Shown here: positions 7,403 through 15,419 of the stretch, in pieces | Layout: the number at the start of each line of letters is the position of its first letter | How positions within the stretch are numbered: the first letter of the stretch is position 1 | NCBI GenBank assembly: GCA_964420455.1 | Contig: CAYQTO010000047.1 | Span: forward strand, 1-21,636 | From: CAYQTO01 sp964420455 | GTDB lineage: Bacteria > Sumerlaeota > Sumerlaeia > SLMS01 | Length of the DNA stretch: 21,636 bases | Reading direction: 5' to 3' | Program-made: the position numbers and the translations under genes | Notes under the pieces: model-generated | What the model saw: only the letters and a program-made list of their open reading frames with translations | Databases searched by the model: none | Told to the model about the DNA's origin: nothing

Positions 7403-8655
7403 TTAACGCTTTCCGCACCTGCCCGCCGCCGCCATCACCTCGCGGAACACCTCCGCCAGGTGTCCCACGTCGATCGGCTCGATCACCGTAAAGTGGTCAC
7501 CCGGCACCAGACGCCAGCGCACCGGCCCCCGCAGCCAACCGCCCCATCCCCATCTCCCGCATCCGGGCAACCGATAGCGCGTCTCTTCCGCAAAGACCTG
7601 CACCACCGGAAACCGCACCGGCGCCGGCCGGTACTCCCAGTGGGTCGTCGTCTCCTCGATCACCGCCGGCGCGGCCATGGCGTTGCGCGNNNNNNNNNNG
7701 GCCGGTCGTCGTGCACCTGCCGTCTATACGCCCGGGAGGCGAGCCCACCCGCGGAGCGGAACCATCCCTCGCGCCCCGCCCGCCTCAGGTGGTGGATCAC
7801 CCGCTCGCGTGATCGCTCGCCAACCATCCGGTTCGCCCCGCGGTAGACCTTCCAGTAGGTGGGCGAGGGCCCCGGGCATTCCACCAGCACCGTCGCCGAC
7901 GGCCGGAACGCCCGCTGGCGGTGGAGCCGCCGTGCGATCTCGAGCGTGAGCTTGCCCCCGAAGCAGTATCCCGCCAGCACAAAGGGCGACCCGGGCTCGA
8001 CCAGCTGGCGGATCTCCCACGCATAGACACGCGCCAGCGCCTCCACGTTTTCCCGGCTGTGCCGCAGCAGCCGGTACCCCGACGGCTGCGCATAGACGGT
8101 GGTCTCGAGCGCACTCGCCAGCGGGTGGCTCCCCTTGTAGTCGCCGACCCAGAAAACGGGCACGGTACCGGGGTGCGAGGCGATGACATTGGCGAAGAAT
8201 CCGGCCCGGGCGCGGGCGCTGCCCCAGGTCGCCGTCCGGTCGAACAGGCGCTTGTAGTACGTCGCCGAGAGGCCGGCGCGGCGGGCCATCGCCCGATGCG
8301 CCGGGTCGATCCGGTCCGGCTCCTCCTCCACGTCGGACCCGAGGAACCGCGCCACGCTCGACACGGTGGGATGGTCCCACAGGAGCGTGTCGGGCAGCTC
8401 GCGCCCGAGCGCCTCTGCGAGGTCTCCCGTCATGCCGAGTGCCGCGATGCTTGCCACCCCCATCTCCGCCAGGGGCGCCTCCGCATCCACCTGTTCCGCC
8501 TCGATCTTCAGTTCCCGCGCGATTCGCCGGCGGATCCACCCGGTGATCTCCGCGCTGGTGGCCGCCGGCGGCAACGGCTCCACCGCCGTCGCCGCGTCCA
8601 CCTCCGCAATCAGCGCGTCGAAATCCAGGTTTTCAAAGGCTTGTCTGGTGCTCAT
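7403..8655 (-). CDS. acyl carrier protein-thioesterase fusion, interrupted by an assembly gap
   Basis: The product, roughly 417 residues, starts at an ATG overlapping the stop of the acyl-AMP ligase gene (ATGA). Residues about 33-105 form a carrier domain with the motif GVASIAAL, where Ser69 is the likely phosphopantetheine site; the usual GxDS has Ala for Asp. An alpha/beta-hydrolase thioesterase follows, with nucleophile elbow GYCFGG (Cys231, not Ser). After the gap the fold resumes in another frame (7403-7689) with FPVVQVFAEE and PGDHFTVI, giving the catalytic His. As drawn with ten N the frame is broken; a true gap length of 2 modulo 3 would restore it. It probably accepts the fatty acid activated by the ligase, holds it for the P450, and releases the product. 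The C-terminal stop is TAA. Confidence 0.8.
7690..7699. other. assembly gap (ten N)
   Basis: A run of ten N lies inside the thioesterase domain. Coding sequence of the same domain is visible on both sides but in different frames, so the run is a placeholder of unknown true length. Confidence 0.99.
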
Positions 8656-10277
8656 GTCAGACTCTCGAAGGGGGGCTGTTGGTTGAGGAAAAGGTGGCGT
8701 ATTTCGTTTCGGCGGACCTTGCCGCTGGTTGTCCGGGGGAGCCTTCCGCGGGGGACAATACACAGGTGAGTCGCTCGAATCTCGAACGCTTCCGTCAAGG
8801 CCTTCCCGACGGCGGCGGCCTCGCGATCGTCCATCCGCCGTGATTCCCGCCGCGGGCTCTCCACCACGATCACCACCTCCTCCCCGGCGTCACCCTCCAC
8901 GGAAAAGGCCGCACTGGCCATGTCGCTGCCCAGGCCTAAGGCCTCCTGCGCCGCGTGCTCGAGGTCCTCCGCCGCGTGGTTCTGCCCCCCGACGATGATC
9001 ACATCCTTCAGCCGGCCGGTCACCATCAGTTCTCCCCCCAGCAGGCATCCAACGTCGCCCGTCCGCATCCAGTCATCCCGCCCGCCCAGGCTCTGGCCAA
9101 AGGCCGGGTCGCCGTCTCGCCCCCAATAGCCCCGCGAGACATTCGGTCCGCGAACCCAGAGCTCCCCTTCCGCCCCCTCCGCCGCCGGGATACCACTCTC
9201 CGGATTCACAATCGCCAGCTCCACCTCGCGCACCGCACGCCCGCAACTCACCCGCGGCGTCGCCTCCCCCTCCCGGCGGATGATGCCGACGCTCGTTCCA
9301 GGCTCCTTGCCCGCGACGATGAGCGAGGCCTCCGCCAGCCCGTAGCACGGATGAATCGCCGTCGGCCGGAAACCCGCCGGGGCGACGAGGCGCGCAAACC
9401 TCGCGAGCGTCGCCGCCCGCACCGGCTCCGCCCCGTTGAACGCCACCTCCCAACGCGACAGGTCCAGCCCCGCCACCACCTCCGCCGGCACCCGCGAGGC
9501 GCAAAGGTCATACGCGAAGTTCGGCCCCCCGCTCGTCGTCGCCCCCGTCTCGTCCATCAGTTCCAGCCAGCGCTGGGGCCTCATGAGAAACATCTCCGGC
9601 GGCATCAGGTGCGTCTCCGCCCCGCAGAACAAAGGCTGGAGGATGTTTGCAAGCCCCATATCGTGGTGCATTGGGAGCCAGCCCGCCACCACCGAGTCGC
9701 CACGATGGCCAAAGTTCGCCGCGATCTGCGCCTGGTTGGCCAGGATATTCGCATGGCTCAACACGACCCCCTTCGGATGGCCGACGGAGCCGGACGTGTA
9801 CTGCACCAGGGCGATGTCCTCGTCCGATGGGTCGACAGGCGCGGCACCCTCCGGAACCTCCTCCACCAGGACCAACTCGGGCCCGAGGCCCGCCTCCTCC
9901 ACCGCCCTCCCAACGGCCTCCCGGCACTCGGTGGATGTCACCACCACCCGTGGCCGCACATCGCGCAGGATGCCGAGGAGCCGGTCGCCCCGCCGGCCCG
10001 CCCGCGGCGGCATCGCCGGCACCGCAATCGCCCCCGCCAGCCACACCCCGAAAAGGCCATCCACCAGCCCCATCCCTGAGGGCAACGCGAGCACCACCGG
10101 CTCGCCCGAGCAGGCCTCCAGCCGCGCCGCCATCGCCGCCGCGCGCCGCACAAGCTCCTCATAGGTCCGCGCCGTCGGCGCCTCGCCCCATCGCGAACGA
10201 AACGTGATCGCCGTCTTCCCGGGCTGCTCCTCCGCCTGCTCCAGCAGCATCCGCCCCAGCGTTGACAGCTCCGTCAT
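8652..10277 (-). CDS. fatty acyl-AMP ligase (FAAL-type adenylating enzyme)
   Basis: The 541-residue product belongs to the ANL adenylate-forming superfamily. Visible are the nucleotide loop YTSGSVGHPKG (about residues 158-170), the motif GWLPMHHDMGL, which in this form is typical of FAAL enzymes, NGAEPV, YGLAEASL, the hinge-region RTGDVG, and a C-terminal TTSGKVRR holding the catalytic Lys. FAALs activate a fatty acid with ATP to acyl-adenylate and load it on a carrier protein rather than on CoA. The ATG at 10277 overlaps the stop of the P450 gene, and its own stop overlaps the start of the ACP-thioesterase gene. This strongly suggests that the carrier domain there is its acceptor. Chain length of the substrate cannot be read from the sequence. 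Confidence 0.9.
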   Translation of the reverse strand: MTELSTLGRMLLEQAEEQPGKTAITFRSRWGEAPTARTYEELVRRAAAMAARLEACSGEPVVLALPSGMGLVDGLFGVWLAGAIAVPAMPPRAGRRGDRLLGILRDVRPRVVVTSTECREAVGRAVEEAGLGPELVLVEEVPEGAAPVDPSDEDIALVQYTSGSVGHPKGVVLSHANILANQAQIAANFGHRGDSVVAGWLPMHHDMGLANILQPLFCGAETHLMPPEMFLMRPQRWLELMDETGATTSGGPNFAYDLCASRVPAEVVAGLDLSRWEVAFNGAEPVRAATLARFARLVAPAGFRPTAIHPCYGLAEASLIVAGKEPGTSVGIIRREGEATPRVSCGRAVREVELAIVNPESGIPAAEGAEGELWVRGPNVSRGYWGRDGDPAFGQSLGGRDDWMRTGDVGCLLGGELMVTGRLKDVIIVGGQNHAAEDLEHAAQEALGLGSDMASAAFSVEGDAGEEVVIVVESPRRESRRMDDREAAAVGKALTEAFEIRATHLCIVPRGRLPRTTSGKVRRNEIRHLFLNQQPPFESLT

Positions 10278-11590
10278 GCGGTGCGCTTCTCCAGCCGTGC
10301 GATCAGCGGGCGCCCCGGCCGCAGCGTGATCAGCGGTTCGTGGTGCGGTGGCGACGGATCCTCCGGAACCAGCCGGAAACGCCGCAGCCACACCGGCAGC
10401 GCAATCATCAGCTCCATGTTTGCCACGTGCTGGCCGATGCACGTGTGCGGCCCCGCCCCGAACGGGATATACGTCGCCCGCAGCTGGTCCTTCGGAATCT
10501 CCGCCAGGAAACGTTCCGGCTTCAGCTCCTCCGGATCCTCCCAGTTGTCCCGATGGCGATGCACCAGATAGGGGCTTACCAGCATGTGGTCCCCCTCCCT
10601 GATCGTATATCCCTGCATCTCCGTTGTCTGCGCCACCTTGCGCACAAGCGCCCATACCGGCGGCCGAAGGCGGAGGATCTCGCGCACCAGCGCCTGCGTC
10701 CGCGGCATCCGCATCAGGTCCTCCCAACCCGGGTTGCGGCCTTCCAGCTCCTCGCGCCACTCGCCCTCGCACAGCGCCTCCACCACGTCCGGCCGCGTGC
10801 ACAATTCCCACAAGGACCACGTCAGCGACACCGACGTCGTCTCGTGCCCCCCCAGGAGGATCGTCGCCACCTCGTCCCGCAACTGCTTGCCATCCATCGC
10901 CGGGCCGCCGTCCTCCCCCTGCATATACAGCAAGGTCCCCAGCAGGTCCGGCCCCTCCGGCCGCGACCGGCGCCGCTCGATGAACTCGCCGATCACCCGC
11001 TCCAGCAGCCCCAACGCGATCCGGTGTTGACGGTTGTACTCCGGGCTATACGCCAGCGGCAGCGTGTTCCCCATGTGCCCCAGCGACACCACGATCTGCG
11101 ACGCCACCCTCCCCAGCGCTCGGTTCGCCTCCCCCGAATCCACCCGGTCACCGAAAAACACCTTCGACGACACCCGCAGGGAATACTGCAACATCTCGTC
11201 ATTCAGGTTGATCGGCGTCCCCGCCGCCGCCTTCTTCTCCCACTCCTCCACCGTCACCATCGCCTCGTGCGCCATGTCCTCCGCATAGGTCTCAAGAGCC
11301 TTCGGGTGGAACTTCGGCTGATAGCGCCTCCGCTGCGTATGCCACAGTTCTCCCTCCGTCGCCAGCAACCCTTCACCGATTGCCACGTGGAGCACATTGC
11401 TCCGCGGAAACCCCTCGCGGTCGAAGAGGATCCTGCGCACCGACGGCGGATCGTTCACGAACACCGTCGGGCCATACGGCGTGCTGTACCGCACGAAATC
11501 CCCGTACTCCGCGGTCAGGTCCGCCAACAGGTCGATCGGGTTGCGATTCGAGACCAGCGACTGCGGGCCCGGGGGCAGCATGGCGTTCAT
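10274..11590 (-). CDS. cytochrome P450
   Basis: The 438-residue product has all P450 landmarks: the I-helix oxygen-activation motif LLGGHETTS, the ExxR motif in EILRLRPP, the PERF motif (KPERFL), and the heme loop FGAGPHTCIGQ with the thiolate Cys near residue 384. No membrane anchor is seen, so it is a soluble bacterial-type enzyme; the PPVWALVRK stretch and general order are like the CYP4/CYP102-related group that oxidises fatty acids. The start ATG has GGGAGG about 10 bases upstream; a second ATG three codons on is an alternative. It is the first gene of the three-gene cassette, and a carrier-bound fatty acid is its likely substrate. No ferredoxin or reductase gene is nearby. Confidence 0.92.
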   Translation of the reverse strand: MNAMLPPGPQSLVSNRNPIDLLADLTAEYGDFVRYSTPYGPTVFVNDPPSVRRILFDREGFPRSNVLHVAIGEGLLATEGELWHTQRRRYQPKFHPKALETYAEDMAHEAMVTVEEWEKKAAAGTPINLNDEMLQYSLRVSSKVFFGDRVDSGEANRALGRVASQIVVSLGHMGNTLPLAYSPEYNRQHRIALGLLERVIGEFIERRRSRPEGPDLLGTLLYMQGEDGGPAMDGKQLRDEVATILLGGHETTSVSLTWSLWELCTRPDVVEALCEGEWREELEGRNPGWEDLMRMPRTQALVREILRLRPPVWALVRKVAQTTEMQGYTIREGDHMLVSPYLVHRHRDNWEDPEELKPERFLAEIPKDQLRATYIPFGAGPHTCIGQHVANMELMIALPVWLRRFRLVPEDPSPPHHEPLITLRPGRPLIARLEKRTA

Positions 11591-11732
11591 CGGGGGCGAC
11601 CCTCCCGTTTGCCCGGCCGCCGCAACGCGGCCCACCGGGCGCACTTGCCAAGAATGTTGACACCTTCGTCGCCAACCCATTCCCAACGGCGCAAGGATTC
11701 CATGCCCTCCGGATGCACAAGTACGGTCCAAG

Positions 11733-12005
11733 ATGGACGCCGCCGCGGCAGGACGTCTCCCGGATGACCCCGGCGTCACTTTTCGCTGCAGGATGGGCCT
11801 CGGCGAGTCGCTCTTTATCGAAGGCCGAAACCCCGGACATTGGCAGGCGCGGACGTCGGAGAGGTACTCGCACTTGAGCGCGGATCCGCAGCTTCTAGCG
11901 GCGGACCGGATCGGCGAGGCAATCGAGGAGGCGGTGGCGGCATCGGAGAAGGTTGTGGACATGCGACGGGGCGGCCGAAGGGTGGAGAGGGGCGGGAGCG
12001 GTTGA
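11733..12005 (+). pseudogene. decayed C-terminal fragment of a tyrosine recombinase (integrase)
   Basis: The frame contains SLFIEGRNPGHWQARTSERY followed by SHLSADP, which matches the last catalytic box of phage-type tyrosine recombinases (LGH.Q.RTTERYSHL..D), including the nucleophilic Tyr. Upstream, DDPGVTF sits where the conserved DLRHTF should be, with the catalytic Arg and His replaced by Gly and Val. The N-terminal and core domains are missing, so it cannot be active. The end is a TGA at 12003. It is a scar of a former integrative element between the P450 cassette and the heme importer. The start given is just the first ATG of the open frame. Confidence 0.65.
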
Positions 12006-12399
12006 GGTTTGGAGGATGAGGCGCTTCCCGATGCGGTTGCTACGTCCATAAACGGCTGCGCGGGCCTTTCCGCCTTCACCGGATCTCTCTCCACCGACTG
12101 ACTGAAGGTGGGCTGCACGTCCTTCCCCTTCCGCATGCCCTTCCGACCCCCGGGGGAAGGAGCACCTGTCGAATTCACTCGAGGGCCTGATGGAGGTCCA
12201 TCACCTCCCGGTCGTCTGGCAGAACGAGGCCAGCGCTTAGTCGCTCTCGGTCCTGTGTGTCGTCTCCTCGCGCTCGAAACGCCGCCCCCTATCGTTCCCG
12301 CGGCGGGCGTGTCAGAGAGGAGGCTCTGGGGGCCTTGGGAGGGAGTGTCGCCTCGGTAGCGGGGCGCCTCTGGTGAAAGGCGGAGTTCACGAAGGTCAG
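12006..12399. other. gene-free stretch upstream of the heme importer
   Basis: I see no coding region with a credible start, composition or motif. The stretch includes CCTTCC at 12139-12144 and GGAAGG at 12155-12160 around a C/G run, which can fold into a short hairpin. The rest looks like decayed sequence continuing from the recombinase remnant. Confidence 0.4.
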
Positions 12400-12416
12400 A
12401 TGTGTAGGCGACACAT
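12400..12416. promoter_or_regulatory. inverted repeat ATGTGT-N5-ACACAT
   Basis: Perfect six-base arms at 12400-12405 and 12411-12416, eight bases before the TTGGC operator of the heme importer. Its form suits a dimeric regulator or a small hairpin. The second operon has no such repeat upstream. Confidence 0.35.
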
Positions 12417-12423
12417 ACGAAAT

Positions 12424-12449
12424 TTTGGCTTGCCAAACAGGCGGTTGGC
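12424..12449 (+). promoter_or_regulatory. three-half-site operator upstream of the heme importer
   Basis: TTTGGC at 12424-12429, a two-base spacer TT, GCCAAA at 12432-12437, then seven bases and a third half-site, GTTGGC at 12444-12449. The same arrangement with the same spacing stands at 15353-15378 before the next operon, and spacer bases differ, so the half-sites look selected. It ends 53 bases before the start codon of the binding protein gene, a usual place for a repressor. By its gene context I infer an iron- or heme-responsive regulator, whose identity is unknown. Confidence 0.7.
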
Positions 12450-12502
12450 AGTCCAATCCCGCCCTCTCTTGACGTCGCGATGAAGCCGAAAAAGGAAATC
12501 CA

Positions 12503-13396
12503 ATGTTCGACCGATGGATGGTTTTGCTGCTGGTGGCTGCCTTTGGGGCGGTTGGGACGGGGTGCTCCGAGCCTCTTCGGGAGGAAACCCGCCCGGACGA
12601 CGGGCCGATGAGGGTCGTCGTGTTGGGTGGCGACGTGGCGGAGATTGTTTATGCGCTTGGGGCTGGGGACCAAGTGGTTGGGGCGGACCAAAGCAGCACG
12701 TACCCGCCGGAGGTGCGAGAGGTGGCGCGGTTGAATTATCACCGCCAAGTCTCGCCGGAGGGCGTGCTGTCGCTGGAGCCGGATCTTGTCCTGCTGACGC
12801 AGGAGGCGGGTCCCCCGGGGGCGGTCGAGCAACTGCGGTCTGCGGCAAACGTGGTGACAATACCATCCCATGAGACGGCGGAAGGGGTGCCGGAGAAGAT
12901 GCGGGCGGTGGCGGCGGCGCTTGGACTGGAGGAGGAGGGCGAGCGGCTGGTGGCGAACTACGAGCGGGATTTGGCGGCGGTGAGGGAACGGGTCGCGCGC
13001 TATGGGGAGAAACCGAGCGTGCTCTTTCTTTATGCGCGTCAGGGAATGGGGGCTCCGATGGTGGGGGGGAAAGACTCGGGTGCCCATTCGATGATCGAAT
13101 TGGCCGGGGGGCGAAATGCGGCCGGGAAGATGGAGGGATACAGAGCGCTCACCCCGGAGGCGTTGCTGGAGTTCGATCCCGCCTGGGTGTTGATGATGTC
13201 GAAGGGCTTCGAGGCGATCGGGGGCGCGGCGGGACTGCTGGCGATGCCGGGGATGGGGGAGACGGAGGCTGGCCGGAACAGGAACTTTCTGGTTTTGGAC
13301 GATGACCTGCTGCTGACCTTCGGGCCGCGAACTCCGGAGGCTGTCGCGAGGCTGGCAGAGGCGCTGCATGTGGCCGGGGAGGGCGAGGCGAAGTGA
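12503..13396 (+). CDS. hmuT: heme ABC transporter substrate-binding lipoprotein (HmuT-like)
   Basis: The 297-residue product has a lipoprotein signal peptide with lipobox VGTGC (Cys21) and a class III periplasmic-binding fold. The N-terminal lobe contains VVVLGGDVAEIVYALGAGD and ADQSSTYPPEV, where Tyr67 sits at the position of the heme axial Tyr in HmuT/ShuT. LNYHRQVSPEGVLSLEPDLV and the C-terminal lobe (GAHSMIELAGG, YRALTPEALLEFDP) follow the family order. It would catch heme in the periplasm and deliver it to the permease. The ATG is preceded by AAGGA. Its stop overlaps the GTG start of the permease gene (GTGA). A siderophore ligand is possible, but the neighbouring heme-breakdown genes favour heme. 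Confidence 0.88.
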   Translation: MFDRWMVLLLVAAFGAVGTGCSEPLREETRPDDGPMRVVVLGGDVAEIVYALGAGDQVVGADQSSTYPPEVREVARLNYHRQVSPEGVLSLEPDLVLLTQEAGPPGAVEQLRSAANVVTIPSHETAEGVPEKMRAVAAALGLEEEGERLVANYERDLAAVRERVARYGEKPSVLFLYARQGMGAPMVGGKDSGAHSMIELAGGRNAAGKMEGYRALTPEALLEFDPAWVLMMSKGFEAIGGAAGLLAMPGMGETEAGRNRNFLVLDDDLLLTFGPRTPEAVARLAEALHVAGEGEAK

Positions 13397-14514
13397 GCGG
13401 GGCTACGATGATGACTTTCCCGGCGGGAGTTCAGGGGTCGGGGCGGGCCGAATGGTTCGAGGCACGCTCCCGCCACGAGCGGGCATGCCTTCTGGGCCTG
13501 GCCTTCCTCCTGGCTGCTGTGGCCGCGGTTGCGGTGGCGAATGGTGCGGTGGCGGTGTCGCTTCGGGAGGCCGCCGGGATTGTGCTGAAACAGGCGGGGA
13601 TTGAGACCGGCGTCAGCTTTTCACGCGGGCAGGAGGCCGTCCTGCTGTCGATACGGATTCCGCGCGTGATGATGGGGATGTTGGTGGGGGCAACGTTGGG
13701 GATGGGGGGCGCAGCGATTCAGGGGCTCTTTCGCAATCCGCTCGCTGAGCCGGGTTTGATCGGCACGTCCGGCGGGGCTGCAATGGCGGCGGTGGTGGCG
13801 ATCGTCTTCACGGGGGCGCTCTTCGGCGAGGCGGCTCCGGGGCTTGTCGTTTGGACGGTCCCCGTCGCTGCCTTCGCCGGGAGCCTCGCCGTGACGTGGA
13901 TGATCTACCGGCTATCACGCTTCATGGGACGGGTGCAGGTGGCCACCATGCTGCTGGCGGGCATTGCGGTCAATGCGCTGGCGTTCGCGGTGATGGGATT
14001 GGCGATGTTCCTGGCGGACGATTCTCAGCTCCGCACGATCACCTTCTGGAGCCTTGGAAGCCTGGCGGGGGCCTCCTGGGAGACACTTCTTGTGGTGGGT
14101 CCGCTGATGCTGGCGGCGCTGCTGGCGCTTCCTGCAATGGCTCGCCCGATGGACGCCTCGGCATTGGGCGAGGCGGAGGCTTCGCACCTTGGTATAGACG
14201 TGGAGAGCGTGCGTCGGTGGACCATCCTTCTCGTTGCCCTGGCGGTTGGAGCCGCAACGGCGATGACCGGAATGGTCGGATTCATCGGGCTGGTCGCGCC
14301 GCATATGTTGCGGCTCCTCATCGGGCCCGCCCATCGGCTCCTTCTCCCGGGGAGCGCCCTTCTTGGCGCGTTGCTGATCGTCGGCGCGGACCTTCTCGCG
14401 CGGACGGTGGCCGCACCGGCGGAGATGCCGCTGGGCGTTGTCACCGCGCTGCTCGGGGCGCCCTACTTCCTCTGGCTTCTGCTTCGCGCAAAGGAACGGG
14501 GGGGATTGCTATGA
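13393..14514 (+). CDS. hmuU: heme ABC transporter permease (HmuU-like, FecCD family)
   Basis: The 373-residue product is very hydrophobic with about nine or ten membrane helices and the FecCD signatures VLLSIRIPRVMMGMLVGA, GAAIQGLFRNPLAEPGLIG, GTSGGA and, near the end, GMVGFIGLVAPHMLRLLIG. The last one is the coupling region that contacts the ATPase. As a homodimer it would form the inner-membrane channel for heme. The GTG at 13393 overlaps the upstream stop by four bases; an ATG at 13408 is an alternative start five codons on. Its stop overlaps the ATG of the ATPase gene, so the three genes are translationally coupled. Confidence 0.92.
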   Translation: MSGATMMTFPAGVQGSGRAEWFEARSRHERACLLGLAFLLAAVAAVAVANGAVAVSLREAAGIVLKQAGIETGVSFSRGQEAVLLSIRIPRVMMGMLVGATLGMGGAAIQGLFRNPLAEPGLIGTSGGAAMAAVVAIVFTGALFGEAAPGLVVWTVPVAAFAGSLAVTWMIYRLSRFMGRVQVATMLLAGIAVNALAFAVMGLAMFLADDSQLRTITFWSLGSLAGASWETLLVVGPLMLAALLALPAMARPMDASALGEAEASHLGIDVESVRRWTILLVALAVGAATAMTGMVGFIGLVAPHMLRLLIGPAHRLLLPGSALLGALLIVGADLLARTVAAPAEMPLGVVTALLGAPYFLWLLLRAKERGGLL

Positions 14515-15332
14515 CTCTCCTGGCTGAAGGGCTTTGCTATTCCTTGAGCAGCGGCCAGAGATTGCTTTCCGACATTTCTCTCGAACTGGCGGGAGGCCAA
14601 CTCCTCGCCGTCCTCGGCCCCAACGGCGCGGGCAAGACGACACTCCTGCGATTGCTTGCCAGCGAAACAGAACCGTCCGCGGGGACCATTGCCCTGAACG
14701 GCAGGCCGCTGGCCCTGTTCAACGACAACGAACGTGCCCGCCGCCTCGCTGTGCTCCCCCAGAGGACCGATGTCTCCTTTCCATACCCGGTGTTCGATGT
14801 GGCGATGTTCGGCCGAATGCCGCACTACCGAACGAGCAACCTTCGCCAAGACCGCCGCATCGTGTGGGAGTGCCTCGAGCGGACAGAATCCGCTCATCTG
14901 GCGGAACAGTCCTTCCTCACCCTCTCCGGAGGCGAGAAGCAACGGGTGCAGCTCGCCCGCGTCTTCGCCCAACTCGAGGACGGAGGGGAGGACCTTGAGG
15001 GAAAGGTCCTCCTCCTCGACGAGCCCACCAGTGCCCTCGACCTCGCTCACCAGCACCAGGTCCTCGGCCTCGCCCGGGAAACGGCGCGGCGGGGCGCCGC
15101 CGTCCTCGCCATCCTCCACGATCTCAACCTCGCTGCGGAGTACGCCGACGAGCTCCTGGTCCTCCACAAAGGTCATCCCGTGGCCCAGGGCAGCCCCGGC
15201 GAGGTGTTCACACCTACTTTGATCGAACACGTCTATCGGGTCCGCGCAAAGGTCCATGCCCATCCCATCCACGGATCGCCTGTCGTCTGTGTCGCAGGGC
15301 GATGCCGGAACAAGGAGTCCGCCCCCCGCTGA
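14511..15332 (+). CDS. hmuV: heme ABC transporter ATP-binding protein (HmuV-like)
   Basis: The 273-residue product has a complete ABC ATPase set: Walker A GPNGAGKTT (Lys42), Q-loop in AVLPQRTDVSFPY, signature LSGGEKQR, Walker B KVLLLDEPTSALD and the H-loop in ILHDLN. The FPYPVFDVAMFGRMPH stretch is typical of HmuV/FecE-type ATPases. It would power heme import through the preceding permease. The ATG overlaps the permease stop by four bases. The last 20 residues hold two Cys (VVCVAGRC), which is a slightly unusual tail. Confidence 0.92.
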   Translation: MTLLAEGLCYSLSSGQRLLSDISLELAGGQLLAVLGPNGAGKTTLLRLLASETEPSAGTIALNGRPLALFNDNERARRLAVLPQRTDVSFPYPVFDVAMFGRMPHYRTSNLRQDRRIVWECLERTESAHLAEQSFLTLSGGEKQRVQLARVFAQLEDGGEDLEGKVLLLDEPTSALDLAHQHQVLGLARETARRGAAVLAILHDLNLAAEYADELLVLHKGHPVAQGSPGEVFTPTLIEHVYRVRAKVHAHPIHGSPVVCVAGRCRNKESAPR

Positions 15333-15344
15333 TCTCTTTTTTTT
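15297..15344 (+). terminator. weak terminator-like structure after the importer operon
   Basis: GGGCG at 15297-15301 can pair with CGCCC at 15320-15324, and a run of eight T follows at 15337-15344, just after the ATPase stop. The stem is short with a large loop, so termination may be partial and some read-through into the next operon is possible. Confidence 0.3.
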
Positions 15345-15352
15345 CACCAATG

Positions 15353-15378
15353 TTTGGCATGCCAATAAGACTGTTGGC
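15353..15378 (+). promoter_or_regulatory. three-half-site operator upstream of the second heme operon
   Basis: TTTGGC at 15353-15358, spacer AT, GCCAA at 15361-15365, then a spacer and GTTGGC at 15373-15378. The first two half-sites make a perfect 12-base palindrome, TTGGCATGCCAA. Order and spacing are the same as at 12424-12449. It ends 41 bases before the start codon of the exported protein gene. Outer half-sites of the same orientation are 20 bases apart, close to two helical turns, which suits two dimers on one face. Confidence 0.7.
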
Positions 15379-15419
15379 TACACACCAAAAGAGAAGAATA
15401 CCCTAAAGGAGCTCGACCC

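Noticed and set aside
11644..11666. TTGCCAA and TTGAC words upstream of the P450 gene that look like the heme operator
   Set aside because: Only one good half-site is present and the spacing does not match the two full sites, so shared control with the heme operons is not supported.
12108..12359. Short open frame in the gene-free stretch before the heme importer
   Set aside because: No ribosome site, Pro/Arg-rich chance composition and no motif; it overlaps what seems to be decayed DNA.
10278..13369. Very long open minus-strand frame running from the P450 gene across to the heme importer
   Set aside because: Only the part below 11590 has protein-like motifs (P450). The rest is the antisense of the binding-protein gene and of gene-free DNA, a common effect of high GC content.
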